DNA of 64,000 nucleotides from Amycolatopsis circi (GTDB lineage Bacteria; Actinomycetota; Actinomycetes; Mycobacteriales; Pseudonocardiaceae), in the NCBI RefSeq assembly GCF_003385235.1, contig NZ_PQIA01000003.1:45077-109076 (forward strand), written 5' to 3'. The translations under genes and the position numbers were made by a program. The notes beneath the pieces are model-generated. The model worked only from the letters and a program-made list of their open reading frames with translations, had not been told where the DNA came from and did no database searches. This document shows, in pieces, positions 58,774 through 64,000 of this stretch. Numbering within the stretch: the stretch's first letter is position 1; every line of letters begins with the position of its first letter.

Positions 58774-59942
58774 CCAGGCACCCCCTGCGCGCTCGGCGCC
58801 CGGTCGCCCGCCGCGCCGAGCACCCGGTCCAGGATCCAGTTGTCCAGGCGGTGCACCACGTGTTCCTCGGGCGTGTAGCAGCCGGGGGTGCTGCCCGGCA
58901 GGCCGCGCTGCTGGAATTCGGTGATCCAGTCGTCCTCGCGCACGACCTGGTCCCAGCGGCGGATGTAGCGTGCCGAAACCTCGGCGTAGTCAGGGCGGTC
59001 GACACTGGCGCGCGGGAAGCAGTAGCCGACGTCGACCCGGGTCCGTGTCGGCGTCTCCGGGTATTTCTGGATCCACCACATGCAGTCCGGCGCGGTGACG
59101 AGGAAAAACCCGGGAGCGAGCACGGAGAAATGGGTGCCGCGTTTCGCCGCGCCGCTGATGCCCGGCGTGGCCGGGAAACCCAGGTGCCGCTCGCCGGGGG
59201 CCAATGCCGGGGTGTGGTCGTTTTCGTGGAATACGGTGATCCACTCGCCGCTGGTGGGCGGCGAAACGACCGGTTGCTCGCCGATCGACCCGCGGTGGAT
59301 GTGCTTGGTGTGGAGGGTCTCCATGTCCACCTCGACGTAAAGCTTCCAGTTCGAGGCGAGATGGTAACTGCGTCGGTGCACGCACGCCATCTCGGCGATC
59401 CGGTAAGATCTGGCCACCCGCTCGGCGAAATCGCCGAAGTACTGGTCCACGGGCGGGGCGTTCTCGTCGAAGGTGACGAAAAGCAGGCCTTCCAATTCGG
59501 ACCAGCGCAGGTCGGTGAGCGCGTGCCGCTCCGGGTCGAAGGTGCTCGACTCCTCGGTCCCCGGAGCCCGAAGCAGTTTTCCGTCGAGGCTGTACACCCA
59601 GCTGTGGTATTGGCACCGGATACCGCCGCAGGTCCCCTGGGCTTCCTCCAGGAGAATCGAGCCGCGATGCCGGCAACTGTTCCGGAATGCCCGGATTCCC
59701 TCGTCCGACCGGACCAGCAGCACCGGCTGGCCGAGCGTCTCGGCGGTGAGGAAACTGCCGCGCGAGGGCAGCATCGAAGCCAGCCCGACAAAATGCCAAG
59801 CGGGACGGAAAATGGCGTCGATTTCCCGGCGATGCCATTCGGGCGAGGTGTAGCACCAGTGCGGCATGGTCTGCGCTTCCGGCAGCGCACTGCGCACCCG
59901 CGCGTAGTTCTGCGCATCGAAAATATCCGGCAATTGCAACAC
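58770..59942 (-). CDS. Rieske [2Fe-2S] ring-hydroxylating oxygenase, catalytic subunit
   Basis: The protein has 390 residues. The GTG at 59942 follows AAAGGGGAG; the frame extends 44 codons upstream as non-coding sequence. Rieske ligands are Cys90, His92, Cys110 and His113 (C-x-H-x17-C-x2-H). NWKLYVEVDMETLHTKHIH supplies the mononuclear iron histidines 211 and 216. It hydroxylates an aromatic ring or demethylates a substrate with O2, needing a reductase that is not encoded beside it. It is in one operon with MFS transporter 2. It has no shared activator box and lies outside the regulon. Confidence 0.88.
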   Translation of the reverse strand: MLQLPDIFDAQNYARVRSALPEAQTMPHWCYTSPEWHRREIDAIFRPAWHFVGLASMLPSRGSFLTAETLGQPVLLVRSDEGIRAFRNSCRHRGSILLEEAQGTCGGIRCQYHSWVYSLDGKLLRAPGTEESSTFDPERHALTDLRWSELEGLLFVTFDENAPPVDQYFGDFAERVARSYRIAEMACVHRRSYHLASNWKLYVEVDMETLHTKHIHRGSIGEQPVVSPPTSGEWITVFHENDHTPALAPGERHLGFPATPGISGAAKRGTHFSVLAPGFFLVTAPDCMWWIQKYPETPTRTRVDVGYCFPRASVDRPDYAEVSARYIRRWDQVVREDDWITEFQQRGLPGSTPGCYTPEEHVVHRLDNWILDRVLGAAGDRAPSAQGVPG

Positions 59943-60296
59943 AGTCGCTCCCCTTTGTTGGCAGGGCAGGATTCGACGGTTACGCCGATTCGGCCCAGAA
60001 TCGCCACTGCCCTTCCCCAGCGCGCCCAACCCTAGGAGGGAGCGGAGCGCCGGGGCAAGCACACTGATGGACATTCACTCACTGCGACCAGTGCCCGGTG
60101 CTCGCCTTCGGCTCCGAGTCGACCCCCGAACTCCATCACTCGCTACGTTTTGAGTGCCAAACTCGGCAACAGGACACGGAAACAGCTGCTATTTCCCGAT
60201 TCTCCCGTAGATGGGCATTACTCGGCCCTCACGCACTGCAGCCGACAGGCGGCGCTGCTGACGGCCGACAGCGCGACGCGGCAGTCTTCGCCTGGC

Positions 60297-60323
60297 GTAG
60301 TGACTGATTGACTCAGCCACTAC
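60297..60323. repeat. imperfect hairpin in the 585-bp gap after the Rieske gene
   Basis: GTAGTG-CTGA and TCAG-CACTAC pair around a 5-base loop with one mismatch. The gap 59943-60527 is less GC-rich than the rest and has no supportable gene. The hairpin has no clear role. Confidence 0.35.
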
Positions 60324-60527
60324 AGCCGCGCGCAACGGTGCACCGCCCGACGTCCGCGAGTCGCTTGTTCAACTCCGCCGCGGTCATCGGACAGCAAATT
60401 CATCGTCGCCAACTGCGATCCGGCGGGGGAGCCGCAGGCATCGTGATCACGTTGGCTGGTCGCCGGGCGCGCGTGACCCGACCTCACGGCCTTGGCGATA
60501 AGGGACGGCGTTTTCTGCCGAAAGTGA

Positions 60528-61085
60528 TCGTCAGGTACTCGGACGACAACGCCGATCGACGCGAACGCCACGATAGGCACTCCAGGCGGCCCCCCGACCT
60601 TGGACCACCCGGCACCGCTGTACGAAGTAGCCTTCGAGACCGCCAGGACCGTCTTCGACCTGTTGTTCCGCAAGGTCTTCGCTCAATTCCCCGGCATCAC
60701 GTTCGTATTCGCCCACTGCGGCGGAGCGTTTCCCGCGCTCGCCGGTCGAGTCTCGTTGCTGGGGAACGAGCCATGGGTGCCGCACGGACTGTCGGCACGC
60801 GACCTGAAAGACCAACTGGCGACCGTCTACGTCGACACCGCCGCGACAGCCTTCCCGAGTTCGCTCCTGCCGGCAGCGGCGACCCTGGGAGCCGACCACA
60901 TCGTGTACGGCAGCGACTGGGGCGCACCATGCACCACTGTGGACACCGCGGAAGAAAATCGGCACAGCCTCCAGCACTGCGGCGCTCTGACCGCAGCGGA
61001 GGCCGCGACCGTCCGCCGACGCGCATTGGACTTGTTTCCCCTCGCCGCCCGACGACTGGGAGCCACCCCGAAAACGCCAGACTGA
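60528..61085 (+). pseudogene. amidohydrolase (ACMSD-like) relic, C-terminal part
   Basis: In one frame, GGPPTLDHPAPLYEVAFETA then ITFVFAHCGGAFPALAGRVS, DTAATAFPSSLLPAAATLG and HIVYGSDWGAPCT match the C-terminal half of amidohydrolase family 2 decarboxylases such as ACMSD, including the metal-ligand Asp in GSDWG. The N-terminal half with the HxH motif is not found in any frame. A TGA opens the frame at 60525. It is probably a degraded gene, although a TTG-started short product from 60600 cannot be excluded. The gap 61086-61455 that follows holds nothing I can name. Confidence 0.6.
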
Positions 61086-61455
61086 GCGTCAGGAGACTCC
61101 GCCGGCGCACAGGGGCCAGGTCGGCGGCGGTCTTATAGGCTCTGGGCTCGAACCCAGCCGGTCCACCGCTCGCGCAACGCGTTGACCAGAACAGACCCCC
61201 GCTGAAGATCCGCTTCGGGGCACGCGTCCAGGTCAAGGTGCTCGGTTTCGCCTCCGTCCGCGCGGCTTCGCGCCTGCTCGCCCTTCTTGACCGACGATTC
61301 CGAGAAGTTCGCGCCGCGCCCGTCGGCACTGGCTGATGCCCTCGAGGGTGCGGGCGTCTTCGGCCGCTCCGCGACGCCGTCTCCGCGCAGGTCGGGGAGG
61401 CGGCATTCGGGTCAGCCCCACGATCGGGTCGCCTCCGCCGCGCGACGCGGTGTCC

Positions 61456-62892
61456 TCAGACGAAAATCGACAGGATCCCCAGTGCCGCCAGGCCGAGCAC
61501 GCTCACCAGGGTCTGCACCGTGGTGTGCAATTTGGTCGCCTGCCCCATCGTCATCCCGAACGATTCCTTCACGAGCCAGAAGCCAGCGTGGTTGACGTAG
61601 TTCAAGCCGATCGAACCGGCGCCGATCGCGACCACGACCATCGCGGTGTACCAGCTCCCGCTGTGCGCCAGCAGCGGCGCGACGATGCCGGTCGAGGACA
61701 CGATGCCGACCGTCGCCGAACCGGTGGACGCCGACAGCAGCAGCGCCAGCAGCCACGCCAGCACAAGCACGCTGATTTTCAGGCGCCCCGCCGCGGAGCC
61801 GACCGCGTGGCTGATCCCCGAATCCTGCAGCACCTCGTTGAACGCGCCGCCGCCGCCGATGATCAGCAGGATGCCGACGACCGGCTTCAGACTGTCCGAA
61901 ACGGACCGTCGCACGACTTCGCCCGGGCGTCCGCGCAGCAGGGCCAGCGCGAACAGCGCGAACAAGAACCCCGCCAGCATGGCGATCACCGGCTCGCCCA
62001 GCAGCACCGCGACCGACCGGACCGGATTCTTGTCCGGCAGCGCGATCTCGGCGAGCGTGCGCAGCAGCATCAGCGCGACCGGGACGAGAATCGACACGAT
62101 CGCGGTGCCGGTGGGCACCGCGCTCCGGGCCGTCTCCGGCTCGCCGGCGCCCGCGGGGACCCCGGCCCCTGCCATGGCGCGGCCGGCGTCGGCACCACCG
62201 GCGCCGTGCGTGAACTGCGCGACCAGCGCCTGGTCCGGCTGGATGCTCAGCCGGGCGGAGAGCCAGCGGCCGAAGACCGGTCCGGCGAGAATCACCGTCG
62301 GGACCGCGCAGGCGAACCCGACGACGATCGTCTTCCCCAGGTCGGCGTGCAGCCCGGACACCGCGGTGAGCGGACCGGGGTGCGGCGGCACCATGCCGTG
62401 CAAAGTGGCGAGCGCGGCGATCGTCGGGGTCGCGAGCAGAGTGTAGGAGGAGGCGCCGGCCGCACCCGTCTGGCGCAGCCGCTCGGCGACGCTGAACACC
62501 AGCGGCAGCAACACGATCAGGCCGACCTCGAAGAACATCGGAATGCCGATCACGAACGCGGCCAGCGCCATCAGCCACGGCAGCGTGCGCGGAGTCGAGC
62601 GCTCCACCACCGCGGTCGCGATCCGGTCGGTCGCCCCGGAATCGGCGAGCAGGCGGCCGAGCATCGTCCCCAGCGCGAGCGTCACGCCGACGTTGCCCAG
62701 GATGTCCCCCGCGCCGGTCTCGATCGACTTGGCGATCTTCGTCAGCGGCTCGCCCGCCGCCAGCCCCGCGATCAGCGAGACGACCAGCAACGCGACGAAC
62801 GGATGCAGCCGCAGCCGCGAGTTGATGAGCGTGACCAGCAGCGCGACCGCCGCGACCAGGACGCCCAGCAGGAACCATGTATGCCCGCTCAC
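61456..62892 (-). CDS. GntP-family gluconate permease
   Basis: The protein has 478 residues, with a GTG start after GAGGAGG. Twelve or more membrane segments are visible, with family motifs IPMFFEVGLIVLLPLVF, HGMVPPHPGPLTAVS, GGGGAFNEVLQDSGIS and STGSATVGIVSSTGIVAP. It is a proton symporter for gluconate or a related sugar acid. A LacI-type regulator lies upstream, and an exact GGAATCGATTCC operator stands 49 bases before its start, so it is probably induced by its own substrate. No kinase or dehydrogenase for the sugar acid is in the window. Confidence 0.88.
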   Translation of the reverse strand: MSGHTWFLLGVLVAAVALLVTLINSRLRLHPFVALLVVSLIAGLAAGEPLTKIAKSIETGAGDILGNVGVTLALGTMLGRLLADSGATDRIATAVVERSTPRTLPWLMALAAFVIGIPMFFEVGLIVLLPLVFSVAERLRQTGAAGASSYTLLATPTIAALATLHGMVPPHPGPLTAVSGLHADLGKTIVVGFACAVPTVILAGPVFGRWLSARLSIQPDQALVAQFTHGAGGADAGRAMAGAGVPAGAGEPETARSAVPTGTAIVSILVPVALMLLRTLAEIALPDKNPVRSVAVLLGEPVIAMLAGFLFALFALALLRGRPGEVVRRSVSDSLKPVVGILLIIGGGGAFNEVLQDSGISHAVGSAAGRLKISVLVLAWLLALLLSASTGSATVGIVSSTGIVAPLLAHSGSWYTAMVVVAIGAGSIGLNYVNHAGFWLVKESFGMTMGQATKLHTTVQTLVSVLGLAALGILSIFV

Positions 62893-62940
62893 CCGGCAAC
62901 CTCCTCATGGCGGCGTCAGGCCATCCGAGCCGCACCGCCT

Positions 62941-62952
62941 GGAATCGATTCC
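62941..62952. promoter_or_regulatory. LacI-type operator for the gluconate permease
   Basis: GGAATCGATTCC is a perfect 12-bp palindrome with the central CG usual for LacI-family operators, in the 78-bp gap between the regulator and the permease. A near copy precedes the regulator gene. Confidence 0.7.
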
Positions 62953-62970
62953 GGGATCATGTCACTCGGG

Positions 62971-63957
62971 TTACGACTGGTCAATACGGGGGTGACCGGG
63001 ACGACCAGGAGGCTGCGAAGCGCTTCGTTCCGGAACGCTCGACTCCCGCACCACCAACTCCGCCGCCAATTCGACCGTCGCGGGAGCCACCGCGACGTCT
63101 TCGACCGCGTCGACCAGCACGTCCACCGCTCGCGCGCCGAGTGCCCCCCACAGCGGCCGGACGACCGTCAACGGCGGATCGGCGTGCCGCGCGAGTTCGC
63201 CGTCGCCGAAAGCCACGGCGGAAACGTCACCGGGCACCGTCAAGCCCGCCCGCCGGAACCCGGTGACCGCACGCGCAGCCAGCGCTGGCGTGACGGCGAA
63301 GAAACCGTCCGCGTCCACCGCCAGGACCGAAGGAGCGACAACGACCTCGGGCTGCCGCAACCCGGCCTCCGCACACGCCGCGGCGAACCCGTCGATCAGC
63401 GGGCCGGCCGCCTCCGCCAGCACGGCAAGCCGCGTCCGCCCTTGCGCGGCCAGGTGGACACCAGCCGCGCGGCCTGCATGCCAGAGCGCGGTGCGCACCA
63501 CCGTCCCGGAGCTGTGCTCGACGGTGTCGTCGACAACCACGGCAGGCAACACCGCACCGTCCGCCGGCACCGGCGCCTCCCACGCCCGGCCAGGAGCGAT
63601 CGCCAGGAGGCCGTCGGCGGGCAGCCTGGCGAAAGCATCCTCCGCTCCCTCGTTCTTCCCCGGCGAGTGCAGCACGAGCTGGTACCCGCGACGACTCGCC
63701 TGCGCAACCGCACCCGCCAGCACCCCCTCCCAGCCAGTCCGTCCGCTCGGCACCGCCACGGCCAGCACGCGCGACCGCCCGGTGCGCAAGCTCTGCGCCG
63801 CCCGGTTCGGCTGGTAACCGAGATCGGCCGCGACCTCGAGAATGCGCGCCCGCGTAGCGGCGCCGACGTCCTGGTCACGCGCGGACAGCGCTCGCGACGC
63901 GGTCGCCTTCGCCACCCCCGCGGCCTTGGCGACATCGGCAAGGGACACCCGACGCAT
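62971..63957 (-). CDS. LacI-family transcriptional regulator
   Basis: The protein has 328 residues. The N-terminal helix-turn-helix SLADVAKAAGVAKATASRAL and hinge helix in RAAQSLRTGRS are the LacI signature. The periplasmic-binding-like domain follows, with VPGDVSAVAFGDGELARHAD. The C-terminal tail PPGRPGHPRIDQS is short and probably disordered. It sits upstream of the permease and both share GGAAyCGATTCC sites, so it most likely represses both until gluconate or a relative is present. Confidence 0.88.
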   Translation of the reverse strand: MRRVSLADVAKAAGVAKATASRALSARDQDVGAATRARILEVAADLGYQPNRAAQSLRTGRSRVLAVAVPSGRTGWEGVLAGAVAQASRRGYQLVLHSPGKNEGAEDAFARLPADGLLAIAPGRAWEAPVPADGAVLPAVVVDDTVEHSSGTVVRTALWHAGRAAGVHLAAQGRTRLAVLAEAAGPLIDGFAAACAEAGLRQPEVVVAPSVLAVDADGFFAVTPALAARAVTGFRRAGLTVPGDVSAVAFGDGELARHADPPLTVVRPLWGALGARAVDVLVDAVEDVAVAPATVELAAELVVRESSVPERSASQPPGRPGHPRIDQS

Positions 63958-63972
63958 GGCACCTCCCGTACC

Positions 63973-63984
63973 GGAACCGATTCC
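63973..63984. promoter_or_regulatory. LacI-type operator before the regulator gene
   Basis: GGAACCGATTCC lies 15 bases upstream of the regulator start and differs from the permease operator at one base, indicating autoregulation. The window ends 16 bases later. Confidence 0.65.
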
Positions 63985-64000
63985 GACAGCATCCCACAGC

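Noticed and set aside
60018..60040. CTTCCCCAGCGCGCCCAA upstream of the Rieske gene as a shared box
   Set aside because: It lacks the fifth C and the GGGC half, and it would point away from the Rieske gene.
60308..61138. 276-residue frame over the amidohydrolase relic
   Set aside because: Its translation is Arg-rich shadow; the amidohydrolase motifs are in a different frame.
61130..61185. Sequence resembling the 3' half of a tRNA (CTGGGCTCGAACCCAG followed by GGTCCACC)
   Set aside because: No D-arm, anticodon arm or matching 5' acceptor strand can be found upstream, and the T-loop begins with C. At most a remnant, so not annotated.
61396..61436. GGAGGCG/CGCCTCC as a terminator after the permease
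   Set aside because: Only 7 pairs with a 27-base loop in very GC-rich DNA; too weak to list.
1..64000. CRISPR arrays, ribosomal RNA, phage genes or a polyketide/nonribosomal peptide cluster
   Set aside because: No regularly spaced direct repeats, RNA signatures, structural phage genes or assembly-line domains are visible anywhere in the window.

Overview
The window is a high-GC chromosomal stretch from a filamentous actinobacterium. Frequent GTG starts, ATGA/GTGA stop-start overlaps, F420-type and mycobacterial-style acyl-CoA dehydrogenases and very GC-rich intergenic DNA all fit Pseudonocardiaceae. The long palindromes at gene ends make Amycolatopsis my best guess, which is inference. Both edges are cut: an enoyl-CoA hydratase tail on the left, and the upstream region of a LacI-type regulator on the right.

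Layout. At 0.2-0.6 kb is a nested inverted-repeat element. From 0.6 to 10.8 kb lie a DapB-like reductase, two flavin amine oxidases, a large ATPase/LuxR regulator and a polyamine-type ABC transporter. From 10.9 to 21.8 kb lie a molybdopterin reductase, a second orphan binding protein, an enoyl-CoA hydratase with a class III aminotransferase, an SDR with an imine-reductase-like enzyme, and a second ATPase/LuxR regulator. From 21.9 to 29.7 kb runs a leftward acyl-CoA degradation operon (thiolase, two SDRs, MaoC hydratase, phosphotransferase, three acyl-CoA dehydrogenases) divergent from a TetR regulator. From 30.5 to 42.8 kb lie an aldehyde dehydrogenase, a P450 with its own ferredoxin and ferredoxin reductase, an acyl-CoA dehydrogenase, a third amine oxidase, a CoA ligase, a second P450 with a second imine-reductase-like enzyme, and a zinc alcohol dehydrogenase. 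From 42.9 to 54.4 kb lie three saccharopine-dehydrogenase-like proteins, a DAO-type flavoprotein, an IS30 relic, an MFS transporter, the third ATPase/LuxR regulator, a degenerate response regulator and a thioesterase. From 54.5 to 61.1 kb are relics (acyl-CoA dehydrogenase/phosphotransferase, a frameshifted membrane protein, an amidohydrolase) together with an LLM oxidoreductase, an MFS transporter and a Rieske oxygenase. From 61.4 to 64 kb is a gluconate-type permease with a LacI regulator.

The main observation is a shared promoter architecture. A directional box, TCCCCC-R-NNN-GGGC with small deviations, precedes 19 genes or operons between 1.6 and 53.9 kb, with one further orphan copy. In 19 of 20 cases a NANNNT -10 hexamer begins 42-44 nt after the box. 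In five genes the ATG follows the -10 after exactly 6 nt, so the transcripts look leaderless, and the box centre then falls at about -61, the classical class I activator position. The three ATPase/LuxR regulators share an almost identical DNA-recognition helix and are the natural candidates to bind it. Genes right of 54.4 kb lack the box.

How the genes may work together (inference): the boxed genes encode uptake (ABC, MFS), deamination (amine oxidases, aminotransferase, imine-reductase-like and saccharopine-dehydrogenase-like enzymes), P450 hydroxylation, alcohol and aldehyde oxidation, CoA ligation and beta-oxidation. This looks like one catabolic island for an amine-bearing molecule with an oxidisable carbon skeleton or side chain. 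The substrate cannot be read from the sequence.
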